Positions 27,971 through 41,148 are shown, counted from the first letter of the stretch. The stretch: 64,000 nucleotides of DNA from Monodelphis domestica (GCF_027887165.1 NC_077227.1:70195252-70259251), one strand, 5' to 3'. Numbers and translations are program-made. Notes: generated from the letters alone by a model not told the origin.

Positions 27971-28442
27971 GTTTGTTTTTTAATTTATTTTATCATTTCC
28001 AAGCATTATTCGTGTTTTTTTTTCTCCTAGATCCCTGCAAATTGTTCAGGGACATTACACCACCATTAATGGAGAAATCCATTACGTTCGATTATACCAC
28101 AGTGTATTAGTCTCTGTGTACAATGTTCTCCTGGTTCTGCTCCTCTCTCTCTGCATCACTTCCTGGAGGTTGTTCCAGTCTCCATGGAACTCCTCCACTT
28201 TATTATTCCTTTGAGCACAATAGTATTCCATCACCAACATATACCACAATTTGCTCAGCCATTCCCCAATTGATGGGCATCCCCTCGTTTTCCAGTTTTT
28301 GGCCACCACAAAGAGCGCAGGTATGAATATTTTTGTACAAGTCTTTTTGTCCATTATCTCTTTGGGGTACAGACCCAGTAGTGCTATGGCTGGATGAAAG
28401 GGTAGATATTCTTTTGTCGCCCTTTGGGCATAGTTCCAAATT
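27971..28442 (-). mobile_element. 5'-truncated L1 insertion 1 of the nest
   Basis: A 472-base minus-strand L1 3' end flanked by identical GAGATCTAGAAGTTT at 27956-27970 and 28443-28457. The ORF2 end can be read (FVVAKNW, WYMLVMEYYCAQRNNK) but is split between two frames, so it carries a frameshift. Confidence 0.93.
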
Positions 28443-28641
28443 GAGATCTAGAAGTTTTAAGATTTTTTGAAACATGTCTTAGGCCCTTATTTTGGTCATG
28501 GCATTTAGGTAATTTTTTTCCAACTCATTTTCTAGATCAGTTGTTTTTGCTATGTGATACCTTATATTTTGTTCCATTTTTTAAAATTTAAATATTTGTC
28601 TCATGGGGTCATTAGCTTTTATTTGGTCCATTTTAATTTTT

Positions 28642-29815
28642 TAAATTTTTTTAAATTTGGTCAATTTTGAACATTATTCCCTGATTACAAAAATAATTTT
28701 CTATTCCTCCCTGCCCTCCCCCCTCACCTCCCCTCTCATAGCCAATGCACAATTCCACTGGGTATTACATGTGTCCTTGACCAGAATCCATTTCCATATT
28801 GTTGGTATTTGCACTAGGATTCAGAGTCTACATCCCTAATTGTATCCCCCTCGACCCATGTAATCAAGCAATTGTTTTTAGCTTGGTGTTTTTGCTCCCA
28901 CAGTTTTCCCTCTGAATGCAGTGTTTTTTTTTTTCCTAGATCCCTCCTGGGGTTGTTCAAGATCGATCACTGCATTGCCACTAATGGAGAAGTCCATTAC
29001 ATTTAATTGCACCACAGTGTATCAGTCTCTGTGTACAATGTTCTACTGGTTCTGCTCCTTTTATTCTGCATCACTTCCTGGAGGTTTTTCCAGTCTCCAT
29101 GGAATTCCTCCAATTTATTATTCCTTTTAGCACAATAGTATTCCATCACCAACATATACCACAATTTGTTCAGCCATTCCCCAATTGAAGAGCATCCCCT
29201 CATTTTCCAATTTTTTGCCACCACAAAGAGCGCAGCTATGAATATTCTTGTACGTGTCTTTTTCCTTATTATCTCTTTGGGGTACAAACCCAGCAGTGCT
29301 ATGGCTGGATCAAAGGATATGCACAATTTTCTAGCCCTTTGGGTATAGTTCCAAATTGCCTTCCAGAATGGTTGGATCAATTCACAACTCCCCCAGCAAT
29401 GCATTAATGTCCGGACTTTGCCATATCCCCTCCAGCATTCATTACTTTCCTCTGCTGTCATGTTAGTCATTCTGCCAGGTGTGAGGTGATACCTCAGAAT
29501 TGTTTTGATTTGCATCTCTCTGATTATAAGAGATTTAGAGCACTTTTTCATGTGCTTATTAATGGTTTTGATTTCTTCAACTGAGAATTGCCTATTCATG
29601 TCCCTTGCCCATTTATCAATTGGAGAATGGCTTGATTTTTTGTACAATTGATTTAGCTCTTTGTACATTTGAGTAATTAGACCTTTGTCAGAGGTTTTTG
29701 TTATGAAGACTGTTTCCCAGTTTGTTATTTCCCTTCTGATTTTGGTTACATTGGTTTTATTTGTACAAAATCTTTTTAATTTGATGTACTCAAAATTATT
29801 TATTTTACATTTTGT
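28642..29815 (-). mobile_element. 5'-truncated L1 insertion 2 of the nest
   Basis: A 1174-base minus-strand L1 end flanked by identical GTCCATTTTAATTTTT at 28626-28641 and 29816-29831. The 3' UTR (28642-29002) has a T-rich start, the complement of the poly(A) tail. Upstream of it, ORF2 stays open for about 270 codons. Confidence 0.94.
29003..29815 (-). pseudogene. L1 ORF2 C-terminal fragment, open frame
   Basis: About 270 codons of the L1 ORF2 protein after the reverse transcriptase domain. Visible family landmarks are NECWRGYGKVRTLMHCWGSC (the cysteine-containing C-terminal domain), FDPAIALLGLYPKE, FIAALFVVAKNWKM and WYMLVMEYYCAKRNNKLEEF. It has no endonuclease or reverse transcriptase part, so it cannot mobilise itself. 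The lack of stops suggests a fairly recent insertion compared with its neighbours. Confidence 0.9.
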
Positions 29816-29972
29816 GTCCATTTTAATTTTTATGGTGTTTGTTGTTTGGGCAAAATTTGTGCTTCTTGTGCTAAGCTATTAATTCTCTTTCCAATTCTTC
29901 CATTATTTTTGCCTTTTCTAGTTTTTTCTCCTAGTACTCTTAATTTCATTTATAAGAACATTTAACTTTTTC

Positions 29973-30817
29973 TTTTAAAAAAAATTAATTAATTTTTAAT
30001 TTTGGGCTTTTCAATGAATAAACTAATTTTTAAAAATTCATTTAGTCAATTTAGAACATTATTTCTTGGTTACAAGAATAATATTCTTTCCCTCCCTCCC
30101 CTACCCCACCCCTTCCTGTAGCCGACGTGTAATTCCACAGGGTTTTACATGTGTCTTTGATCAAAAACTATTTCCATGTTGTTGATGTTTGCAGTAGGGT
30201 AATTATTTAGAGTTTACATCTCCAGTCATATCTCCCTTGACCCATGTAATCAAGCAGTTGTTTTTCTTTGGTGTTTCTACTCCCACAGTTTTTCCTCTGA
30301 ATGTGGATAAGTGTTCTTTCTCTTAAATTTCTCTGAGTTGTTTAGGATCACTGCATTGCCTCTAATGGAGAAGTCCATTACATTCAACTGTACCACAGTG
30401 TATCAATCTCTGTGTACAATGTTCTCCTGGTTCTGCTCCTTTCGCTCTGCATCAATTCCTGGAGGTCATGCCAGTTCACATGGAATTCCTCCAGTTCATC
30501 ATTCCTTTGAGCACAATAGTATTCCATCACCAACATATACCACAATTTGTTCAACTATTCCCCAATTGAAGGGCATCCCCTCATTTTCCAATTTTTTGCC
30601 ACCATAAAGAGGGTAGCTATGAATATTTTTGTATATATCTTTTTCCTTATTATCTCTTTGGGGGTACAAACCTGGATCAAAGGGCAGAGAGTCTTTTAGC
30701 ACCCTTTGGGCATAGTTCCAAATTGTCCAGAATGGTTGGATCAATTCACAAATCCACCAGCAATACTTTAATGTCCCAACTTTGCCACATCCCCTCCAGC
30801 ATTCATTACTTTCCTTT
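29973..30817 (-). mobile_element. 5'-truncated L1 insertion 3 of the nest
   Basis: Flanked by identical AACATTTAACTTTTTC at 29957-29972 and 30818-30833. It keeps the 3' UTR and the end of ORF2 (30499-30817: NECWRGCGKVGTLKYCWWIC, WYMLVMEYY-type region partly altered). The T/A-rich first 70 bases are a degraded tail. Confidence 0.92.
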
Positions 30818-32304
30818 AACATTTAACTTTTTCAAAAATTCTTGCTATATTTCTTCTAAGAATTCTAGTTGAATTTCTGCCCAGGTAGTCTTTTTATTTT
30901 ATTTTATTTTTTTGAGTCTTTGAATCTTTGAGAAACATTCCTTTTGGGTTTGTGCCTCGAGTATCTCTGTCACAATAATAGTTTTTTTTATGATGAGATT
31001 CTTTTTTTGTTTGCTCATTGTTCCAGTCTACTTCCTTACTTCAGACTGTGTGGAGTTTGTTCTCTGCAGGAATGTCTGAGTTTTTCCAGCTGTTCCTTTC
31101 TTTGGATACTGAGTGTTGTGTTATTCCAGGATCTCAGGGTTAGCTTAGCATGGGAACCTGCAAGCTTTCAGTGTTCCCCAAAATGGTCTTATCCAAACAA
31201 AATCTTATCTCCTTGGTTTGAGTTCTGCTAGTTTGGGGTGTGGATTTGGGTCCAAGCAACAGGTCTATGGGCTTGCCCTTTTGGAATTTCAATAGCTTGC
31301 TATATAGCCACTATTGGCAGCCAGAAATTTCTATTGGTTCAGAGTGTCTGAACTGCAGGCTTCCATTTGATCTGGGATTCTTTGTCCTAATTATTTCACT
31401 GCAGGCTTCAGACTGGGTTAGAAGCTGGAGTTGAGAACTCAGTATGTTCCTCAGGTCCATACCATACACAGCTACTACTTGCTTCTGAAGTTGTTCCTCT
31501 CTAGGTACACAGACTAGGACCTGTGACTTTCCCTTACTCTGTTATTCCATGTACATGCCCCCTCCTCAGTCTGCCCTAGATTTGTGACCTGGAAATGGGG
31601 AATGAACAATGGAACTGCCAGCTGGCACCTGTCCCTGTGCCATGCACATTTCATCTCCCTTGTGACGGATCTGGGACCTCCACTTGCCCTAGTTCTCAGC
31701 CTCTTCCCTGCCGAGCACTTTTGGCCAGACTCCATCCCCCATGTCCACAGATCTCTGTCCATCTCCTTATGCTGACCTGGGCCAGAAAAATTACTTTCTG
31801 TGATTTTTTTCCCTTGGATTTCCCAATTGGGTTTCAGCCTATTGTATTTTCTAGACCTGTTATGAGGAAGTTCAGCTTTTGGGGGGTGGGGGTGGGAATG
31901 AAGCAGCTTGCTGTTTTTCTTGCTACTCTGCCATCTTGGCTCTACTCTTCTCAACTTATTCTTCAATGGTATGATCTCAGGCCCTTCACTATCCTGATTG
32001 TCCTCTTACTGCTCTTTAACTTCTCAGTGTCCTGTCTAAAATGTGTCAGAAACATAATGTTAATCCCTGAGTGGCCTGACCTGGGTAGAAGACAGCAGAA
32101 CTGTGACTTTTAATTCTAGACACTGTGCTTCTCTTAATGTAGGCTGGAGATGGGGTGGGGCACAGGGAGCGTCTCTTAATCTCTAATCACTCACCTCCTT
32201 GGTTTTATGGATTGTAGGTTTAATGTTCTGCACCAACGCCTCTGTAAATTATGAGAACTGGGCAGATGGCACCTCTTTCAATCTCCATGATCCAACCCAG
32301 CTTG

Positions 32305-32460
32305 GTCAGTCAATAAGTATTTATTAAGTGCCTTATTATATGCTACGGATGATGCTAACCATTGGGAGATACCAAAAATATTAAAAAATAATCCTTGCTC
32401 TTGAGTAGTTCACAATCTAATGGGGGAGACAACATGCAAATAGTTGTACAAATAAGCTTT
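32305..32460 (+). repeat. Ancient L2/MIR-class fragment
   Basis: The pattern GTCAATAAGTATTTATTAAG ... CTTGAGTAGTTCACAATCTA is common in mammalian interspersed repeats. Similar pieces lie at 42490-42680, 50360-50560 and 56280-56350. Confidence 0.5.
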
Positions 32461-32517
32461 AATTTAATTTAAATCAGATAAATAGGAAATAATCAACAAA
32501 GGGATGGGACTAGAATT

Positions 32518-32837
32518 TTTTTTCCATATTTATTTATTTATATATTTTATTTGATCATTTCCAAGCATTATTCATTAAAGACATAAATCATTTTCTTTTC
32601 CTCCCCCCCACCCCCCATAGCCGACGCGTAAGTCCACTGGGCATTACATGTTTTCTTGATTTGAACCCATTGCTATGTTGATAATATTTGCATTAGAGTG
32701 TTCATTTAGAGTTTCTCCTCTGTCATGTCCCCTCAACCGCTGTATTCAGGCAGTTGCTTTTCCTCGGTGTTTCCACTCCCATAGTTTATCCTTTGCTTAT
32801 GAATAGTGTTTTTTTTCTCCTAGATCCCTGCAAATTG
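32518..32837 (-). mobile_element. Short L1 3' end with 17-base target duplication
   Basis: A 320-base L1 3' UTR on the minus strand between identical GGGATGGGACTAGAATT at 32501-32517 and 32838-32854. It starts (as read on +) with T-rich CCATATTTATTTATTTATAT and ends at CTCCTAGATCCCTGCAAATT. Confidence 0.94.
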
Positions 32838-33119
32838 GGGATGGGACTAGAATTAAAAGAAGTTGGAAAAGTTCTTGTAGAAGGTAAGATTTTAATTGGG
32901 ACTTGAAGAAAGTTGGCAGGAAGAGATGAAAGAGAGCATTTAATGCATGGGGAATAACCAGTGAAAACACAAGGAATTGAGAGATGTAATGTCTTATGCT
33001 AGGAACAGCAAGAAGGCTCATATATCACCAGTTTGAATATTGAGGGGTGGAGGGAGAAAAATGTAAGAAGATTGGGAAGGTGAGGGGTAGAGAAGGCTAT
33101 GAAGGGCTTTGAATGCCAT

Positions 33120-36100
33120 ATATAGTGTTAATATACTATATATATATAATATAATATATAATATAGTTTTATATAGAGGTAGATTCTAGATAGGTTCCAC
33201 TCACTCCTTACAATTTATTTCTAGTTCTAAAAATCTTTTACAGATAAGTGAAACCAAGGCCCATACAGAGACCAAATGCCTGGTGCAAGGTCACACAAGG
33301 CTGCTCACTGTTTTCCAACCCAGGGAAGGGTTTGGACCATTTGATATCTCTGAAGGGACCTATAATTTCCCCTCTGCCACTTTCATCAAGATTTGATTAA
33401 AGGATATTTTATAAGTTGCATTAGCCCTTGGATCCATTCAAAGGGTTTGTAGGACCAGATATCAATAGGACTAAAGAATATTCAGTGCTGTCTAGGCTCA
33501 ACTGCCAGATCTCTCCCTTCCCTATTTAATTCACACATACATCATTTTTATTCTTGTTGCCCCAACCCTTGTCCACCTTAATGTTCTTTCCCTAATAACC
33601 CCATCTTAGAGTTTTATAGAATTTCACTTTTGTAATAGTAGCATATTTCTATGGAGCTTTGCATCTATTATCTATTTAATTATAGATCCTAGGATCCTAG
33701 TTCTAAGGCTAGAAGGAAACTCAGAGACCATCTAGTGTTGGAGTACTCATTTTTCAAATAAGGAATATTCCCTAGAATAGTCATTTTACTGATGAGGAAA
33801 CTAAGACTCAAGGTTAGGTGACTTTCTCCATTTCACTACAAGTAATGGTAAAACCAATATTTGAATCCAGATATCCAAGATTCCAAGCCCAGTATGCTTT
33901 CCAAAACACCTTGTACATTCAATGATGATACACTCTCTACCCATAAGAGATGAGCTACTTTTTTTCTCACAATTTTAGCAAATAATACTTATATAGCACT
34001 TTACATACAAAGTGCTTTTTTTGTAATAATCCTATCATGTGGGTAATACAAATATTATTATTCCCATTTTTTCAGACAAGGGAACTGATGCTCTAAGAAT
34101 TATAAGTGATTTGCCATGATCTCAAAGCTAGTATGGGCCTGCAAAGAGATTCCAGCCCAAATTTCTCCCTTCAAAATCTCAGATCTGCATAGGATGGAGA
34201 CCAATAACAGGGGATATAATTAGATTGTCCACATCTTAAGTAAAGAAATTAAGGGTCAGAATGGGCAAGTAATCTACCCAAGCACATATAACTGATAAAG
34301 TTAGTACTAAAGTATTAGTAGATACTGGTAGTCCTATTATACAGTAGTAGAGTAGATAGAGAGCTGGACTTGGAGTTGGGAAGTACCCAGTTTGAATCCT
34401 GCCCCAGAAATTTACCACTTTGTGACCCTTGGCAAATCACTCAATGCTTCTCAAGCTCAGTTCCAACAATGAACAAGCCCTCCGAGAAATATCACACTTA
34501 CCAATTTAATCTGGATTATTAACATTTTCTACATAATTTTCTCAAGTCTAGGCAATGAATATAACAATAAATCAAACTTTGCTTTGTAGCCTTTGCAGAT
34601 TTCTGGGATGTAAATACACTGAAAATTTAACAATGGGGCTATCATGAGCCAACTAGCTCCAGCACACTCCAGCCTGTGTTTCTTCAACCATTAAATGGAA
34701 ATAATTAAAGCATCTACTTCCCAGGATTGTTGTGAAGATCATGTGAGATAATGTATTATAACACTTTGTAAACATGAAAGCTATGTAAAAGCAAGCCATT
34801 ATTGTTTGGGGATCAAGCAAGATAGGCCAGAGGGTAGGTTCCTTCTTGGCTCATTTTCTATAGCATGGAGGTCACAGGCCAGTCCTTCCCAATAGTAGAG
34901 AAGTGATAAAAATGTTTTATGGGGGACATGGTTGAGCCTGTCCTCTATCCATTTGACTAACTTAAGATGCACCAAACAAGAGTCTGGAATCAGTACTTGA
35001 ATTGCTTATATATTGGTTTATCAGTGGGAGATGTTTTAGATGACAATTGGGGTGCTCCTTGTCTGTTACAGCTTGTCTGTTACTTGTATAGATGGTCAAC
35101 TGCTCTGCTACTTTGCCTAGATGCAGGAACCATTCACTCTGAGAAGAATAAGGACCTAATAAGATCTGGGTTCAGTCATTTACTAGTTATGTGATATTGG
35201 GCAAATTGGCTAGCCTTTTGTGCCTCTTTTCCTATCTGTAAAAGAGGGATGGTAATAATACCATAACATAGAGATCTGTCTTCAGAGCCCAGAGACCTGG
35301 GTTCAAACCCCACTTTTGATACATATGGACTATGTAGTGGGCAAGTCACAATCTCTCAGTGCCCTAAGCAACTCTCTTGGACAAAAGTGCCAAATTGTCC
35401 TGGGAGAAAGAATTTCCTCACCTGGAAGTTCCCTATCGCAGTGATATCCCAGGTCTAGCATTTCTTCCTGTCCCTAATAAAACTTGTACTTCCCACCTTA
35501 GAGGATTGTTGTAGAGATCAAATGAGACAATTTTTGTCTATACTTCAATGTACAGATGTGTTCTTGAATATTACCAATGATAACTTACATGGCAAGAAGT
35601 GGTGGTGAAAGTCATTAGTCAAATAGATGATCAGAAAAGGATGGGGGCCAAAAAGGTACCAAAAGTGAAGGATGACAATGCATGGTTAGCCTGTGTGCTA
35701 TCTGCTTTATAACATCTACAATCCTAGAAAAAGAACTTCAGCAACACCCATAACTACTTTAAGGGGGATTAATAGAAAGATGAAGACAAGAAGAGTCACA
35801 CAGAATGGGGAAATATGAATATTGAGCTGTATTATTTGGGATGGTAGTCACACTGATGAGGTTACATCCATTGAAGTATAATTATTAATAATTCTATTAA
35901 ATAAAAGATTAATTTTCATTAATCATAAGGTCTATGTTGCATTCTCCTGTGTCCCCAGGTCAGGTTTAATCTATTTAGTAGAGGGGAAAAAATGTAGGGG
36001 CCATAGATCCTGCCCTTACATAATATCCAGTCCAGCTTGAGGAGACCAGACTCATACACATAAAGCAGTAGAGGAAAGAAGTAGCATTGTGTGGTATTGA

Positions 36101-36510
36101 CAGGGAATTCCATAGGATGTCAAAAAAGGGAAGGATCCCTGATGTATGGGATGTGAAGGACAGCTTTGTGGAAGAAGCAAGACTTAAGCTTAGCCCCAAA
36201 GGATTAAAAAACCTTGGACATGTGAAAAAAAGAAATGGGAACCAAAGCTGTCCTTGGCCACAATTTTGAAGTAAACCAAACTAAAAACCCTTGTCTTTTC
36301 TCATCTTTCCTTTCTGCCCTAGTGCATTTGGACTTCCTCTCATGAAAACATGCTCCTAGTTCATGGTATGCCTAAGAACAACTTAGAGTGTGGTCAATTC
36401 AATTTAAAAAAACTTTAAATAAATAATATTTTAATTCCCTTCCCCCCATTATATAGGAAAACAATTTTTAATTTTTTGTATTATTTCAAGTGAGATTAGC
36501 ATTTTTATCT
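33120..36510 (+). other. Intergenic, MIR-class remnants only
   Basis: An AT-rich run (33125-33175) is followed by several diverged MIR/L2-class pieces (33215-33310, 33680-33930, 33985-34140, 34335-34450, 35140-35550). No coding potential is supported. Confidence 0.55.
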
Positions 36511-36516
36511 GGGATA

Positions 36517-36800
36517 TGGCAGCTAGGTTGTGTGGTAGAGAGTGTTCTGCCTGAAGTCAGGAGTCAAATCTGTTCAAATCTGGTTTCAGACAATTACTAA
36601 CTATGTGACCTAGACAAGTCACTTAACTTTTTACTTAAGTTAATGCTTTTTACTTAAGTTAACACTTAACTCAGTTCCTCATTTATAAAATGAACCGAAG
36701 AAGGAAATGACAAAGCACTCCATTAGATTTGCCAGGAAAACCCCAAATACAGTCACAAAGAATCAGACATGATTGAAATGACTCAACAACAAAAACAAAA
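36517..36800 (+). mobile_element. RTE/BovB-tailed SINE
   Basis: A tRNA/MIR-like head (GCAGCTAGGTTGTGTGGTAG, CTATGTGACCTAGACAAGTC) is joined to an RTE tail (AGAAGGAAATGACAAAGCAC, TCAGACATGATTGAAATGAC, CAACAACAAAAACA). It is diverged, with an internal TTTTTACTTAAGTTAA repeat. Confidence 0.75.
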
Positions 36801-36879
36801 TTACAACATTGTTTTAAATTTCTTATCTGTCTTCAACTGGGTCTTCACTACAGAAAAGCATTTCTGTGATTCTTCTATA

Positions 36880-39060
36880 AATGTTTCTTCATCTCTCCCT
36901 CCACAAAAACTTTTCCAATCCAAACTTTCTCTCCTGAAAACTCCCACCCCTTCATATCCTCCTTCTCTTAGCTGAGGACCTTGAGAAAATTGAGGCTATA
37001 AGTGAACTCCTTAAAAAAAAAGAAACAAAAACAAGGGAACTCCTTCCTTTCTCCTCTTTGGAAGATCCTTTGAGATTATTCTCCACCTTCTACTTTTTCT
37101 CCCCAGTCTCTGAGAATGAAATGGCCCTTCTCCTTACCAAAGCCAGTCCTTCTTAGTGTACCCTTGAGCCCATCCTTTTCCATCTTTTTCCGCATATTGT
37201 GACCTCAATCATTACCCTTCTTTTTCTAATCTTCAATCTCTCCCTACAGATTAGTCCTTCCTTTATGCCCAAGTAGCCTCTATCTTGGAGAAAAAAAAAG
37301 TCCTTCACTTAGTCCCTCAAACTACTGACCTATACCTCTTCTCCCTTTCTTAGTCAAATTCCTAGAAAAAGCTGTCTATAACCACTACCTCTGCTTCTTC
37401 TCTTCTCTGTTCTCAATTCTTTACGATCTGGCCTTCAGCCTCATCACTTATTGGCAACTGTTCTCTCCAAAGTTAATAGGCAACTAGAAACAGTGAATCA
37501 ATGGATAGAGTGTTAAACTTGGATTTTGGAGAATCTGAGTTTGAATCCTGCCTCACTTATCACTTAACCTCTCTGCCTCAGTTTCCTCATATGTAAATTG
37601 GGAATAATAAAAGCATTTACCTTCCAAGGTTACTGTAAGGAATAAATGAGATAATATTTATAAGTTGCCTTGAATGTTTGCTATTATTATTACTAATAAC
37701 CTAATCATCAAATCTGAGTCTTTTTTCAGCCCTCCTACTTTTCCACTTATTTGCCACATTTGTTACTGTCAACTAACCTCTCCTTGTAGATAATCTCTCT
37801 TCTCTGTGCTTTTGGGACATTATTCTCTTTGTTCTACTCATTGCTCTTTCTCAGACAATGGAGGTTTATTATCCAGATCCTGCCCCCTAAGAGTGAATAT
37901 TCCCCCAAGGTTTTGTTCCAGACTTACCTACCTTTCTTTCTAGACTCTTTTTCTTGATGATCTATGCCATCAGTTCCCTTGGATTTAATTATCATCATTA
38001 TGCTGAAAAACCACACACCCACCCTCTTCTATTTCTAGTTTTAGTCTCTCCCCTGAGCTTCAGTCCCACATCAACAACTGCTTATTGGAAATTTAAAGAC
38101 ATTTCTAACGCAATAGAATTCATTATCTTTTCCCCCATTATCTTTTCCCTATTCCTGTCCAAGATACAATCATTCTTCCATTCCCTAAATTCGTAACCTT
38201 GCAGTTTCCTCATATTCTTCTCTCCCTTGGACACATATCCAATTAGTTGTTAAATCTTGTCATTTCTTTATCCATAATTTTATATCTCCCATCTCTCTCC
38301 CTCTCTCTACCCACATAGCCACTACATTAGTTCAGCCCTCTATCATCTCTTTTCTGGATTTTTGAAAGTTGGTTTCCTAATTTGTCTTCCTGCCTCAAGT
38401 CTCAGTCTCCTTCAATCTATCCTGCATGCTGCCACTAAGGTGATTTTCCTTAAATAGATCTGATTATGTTATTCCCCTGCCCAATCAACTGTAGTGGTTG
38501 TCTAGTGCCTTAAGAATAAAATACAAAATATATTTAGCTCTTAAAACCTCTTTCAACCTGGTCTCCACTTAACTTTACAGCCTTTATGGACATTGATCAC
38601 CCTCCCAACATTCTATTTCCCAATGAAATTGGCTTTTTATGTGATCCTCACACCCCACTCCATTTCTCATCTCCATGCCTTTGCACTGGCAGTTCTCCAT
38701 ATATAAAATGTACCTCTCCCTCTCTTCCACTTCTCAGAATCCGTCTCTTCCTTGAAGAATTGTATGTGAAGTCTTTCCTGATTCCTTTAAGGGATAGTAT
38801 TCTCCATCCCAAACTACTTTGTATTGAAATACTTTGAGCTATTTGAAGCTTAAAATTGCTTCAGTACTTTTGGACACACTGTATTTTTTTGTATTTTCCT
38901 TTCCATACTTTTTTCTATATATATTTGTATGTATTCTTGTTTTCTTATTTCTTGAATTATATTCAAGGGATGATTTTATTTATCTATTTGCATCCCTAGC
39001 AACTAGCACAATAATTGGCACATAATAGGTACCAACAAATAAAGAAATGTTTGTGGATTG
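36880..39060 (+). repeat. Long L2-type LINE region
   Basis: Pyrimidine-rich L2 body in + orientation, with CTCCATGCCTTTGCACTGGC and TCTTTCCTGATTCC near 38675-38790. It ends at a typical 3' end, TTGCATCCCTAGCAACTAGC ... CAAATAAAGAAATG. A MIR is inserted at 37490-37690. Frames in this stretch carry no recognised domain. Confidence 0.6.
37490..37690 (+). repeat. MIR-class SINE
   Basis: GAGTTTGAATCCTGCCTCAC and CTCTGCCTCAGTTTCCTCAT with GAATAAATGAGATAATATTT match the MIR core and tail. Confidence 0.75.
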
Positions 39061-39159
39061 TCTGAAACTAAGCAGCTAGCAGAAGTTTTTCAGGAATTAG
39101 CCAGCATATCTGAAAAGGATTTGGGGAGCAGCTGCTACTTCCTGACCTCTAAAATAATT

Positions 39160-39416
39160 GTTGTTGTTGTTGTTGAGTTGTTTTGGTCAGGTCCAACTCT
39201 TCATGACCCCATTTGGGGTTTTCTTGGCAAAGATACTGGAGTGGTCTGCCATTTCCTTCTCCAGCTTATTTTACAGGTAAGGTGACTAAGGCAAACAGGG
39301 TTAAGTGGCTTGCCCAGGATTATACAGCTAGTAAGTGTCTTTGGATAGATCTGAACTCAGATCTTCCTGATAGGGCCTGGTGCCCTATCCACTGCATCAT
39401 CTAGCTGCCTTCCTAA
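39160..39416 (-). mobile_element. RTE/BovB-tailed SINE
   Basis: It starts (as read on +) with a GTT repeat, the complement of the AAC tail. The RTE part TCCAACTCTTCATGACCCCA ... CCATTTCCTTCTCCAGC follows, then a core GGCTTGCCCAGGATTATACA and CCACTGCATCATCTAGCTGC. Confidence 0.85.
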
Positions 39417-40448
39417 AATCAAACCTCATGGAATGTAATAATGTTCAGAAAGAAAGTTCAAGCTAAGATGGGGGGAAGAGAGCAGGAAGAGAGCTAAGGA
39501 TGAATAAGGGCAGTGAAGATTCATTCCTGGCTGGGTTTTAGGGTACAAGGAATAGGACAGTAGCATCTCCAAGATGAGACAGATAATCAGGGGTTATCAC
39601 TGTCAGGATGAGGAACTGGAGTTTTTTTGATTTGCAACGGGGAGCCATAAGATGCTTTTAAGCAGTCAGACGGTTAAGACAGAACAGTTATCCAAGAAGA
39701 TTAACTTGACAACAGGTGTCAGTTGGATTGGAAGAGGGAGAGACTATATAGGTGGAGGAATAGGTTAGACTACTGTAATGGTTCAGGTAATGAGGGGCAG
39801 TTGTGAAAGATATTATAGAAATACAGTTTTTGTCACCTAGACAAATGCTTATTGAATTGGATTGGATTAGATTGGATTGGATAACTAGACTTTGATTATT
39901 GGTAATAGGAGAATTAGAGAATCATCATGACTAAAATTTACAGCTGGTTACTGGTGAATTGTGTTGCTATTGACAAAAACAGGAAAGTTGGGAACTAGGG
40001 TGGGGGTGGGGGTAGGCATGGGGTGTGTGTCAGGTTTTTTGCAGGAAACATGATAAGTCTGGGTAAACATGATGAGTTTAGGGGTTGGTGAGCTAATGCA
40101 TAAATACCTGGCAAGTAATTGTGGAGGAAGTAGAGAAGTCAGAGCAGAACAGTGACTTAAAATTCTCAAGGCAAATACTGTAAAAAAACTTTTAAATATC
40201 AAAATAGATAAATTAAAAAAATCCAACTGGTGACAAGACCCTAGGAGAAGAGTTCACCTTGGATTGGGGGGGGGGGGTTGGAGCTGGAGGAAAGGAAAGT
40301 CCGTTAACTGTAATTATCCCTTTTGATTAATTATTCTTGGTATAGAGGATAGAAAGGCCTCAGAACCAAGAAGATCTGGAATCAAATACCATTTGTACTA
40401 ATTATCCACTTTATGCTCTGGGCAACTCTGTAAGACTCTGTTATAAAG

Positions 40449-41148
40449 TGTTATGGGTAAAATTAGGGTTGTTGACTGAATATATTATATTAGTGGTCGC
40501 CAGGGATTTAAATTCAATCCCAATGAAATACTCAAGCCAGTTTGGGATTTTTATGGTGGTTTAATTACAATAGTAGGAAGAAATTAAGAAGAAGAGAGAG
40601 AGGAAAGGGTATAAGATTTCTCCAGCCTAGCCTATGCCAAGGGAAGTTCAGAGGCCTCAGCCACAGGGCCTTCTCAGAAGACTAAATCTAGCTCGGCTTC
40701 CAGCCACAAGGCCTCCTCTGAGATGAGAGGCCTCCTAGGAGGATAGTGCTTTTTAGGAGGTCAAGGAAAGGAGGAATCAGCCTTACCACTCCCCAAGGTC
40801 ACTCAGGGAAGACTCTTCACCTAAACCACACTATAGAGCCAAACACTGCAAGCACACCAAAACACCACTCAGAGCTCCCAAGGTCTGAGAGAGTGATCAC
40901 AGGAAGTGACATGAAATATATAGGCAGTTCTTTATATCACTTCCTGTGTCTCAAATGTACCAATGGTAGCTTAAGCTTGGCTTAGGACAACCCAGGGGAT
41001 CAGTCAGTTGTTTCTTATTTGTCACTTGCTAGCACATGCTGGTCATAGACCTTCCTCCCCAACACTTTATCCTTAAGTGGGGGTGTATTCATTCCTGGTT
41101 GCTAAAATTCTAAAGAGTAAGCAGGGTGGAGTAAATCTAAAATTCACA
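40449..41148 (-). mobile_element. Solo LTR of an endogenous retrovirus (candidate)
   Basis: A 700-base block starting TGTTATGGGT and ending AAAATTCACA, with AAAG immediately on both sides (40445-40448 and 41149-41152), a 4-base target duplication. On the minus strand an ATTAAA lies about 100 bases before the end and a TATATA-type box lies in the interior, so minus orientation is likely. No gag, pol or env remains nearby. The family was not identified. Confidence 0.65.

Larger units (their letters stand above)
26750..31950 (-). mobile_element. Older L1-like element hosting three later L1 insertions
   Basis: Outside the three insertions the sequence reads as one old minus-strand retroelement. 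The 3'-end pattern is at 26750-27090 (CCATTCTCCAATTGATGACT). The 5' limit is near 31945, where the minus strand reads AGCCAAGATGGCAGAGTAG, the usual start of an L1 5' UTR. Open frames at 31514-32113 lie in this 5' region on both strands and are probably not genes. The middle seems to carry a deletion relative to a full L1. Confidence 0.55.

Noticed and set aside
31514..32113. Overlapping frames of 150 and 172 codons on opposite strands.
   Set aside because: They lie in the 5' part of an old L1-like element on the minus strand and show no recognised domain.
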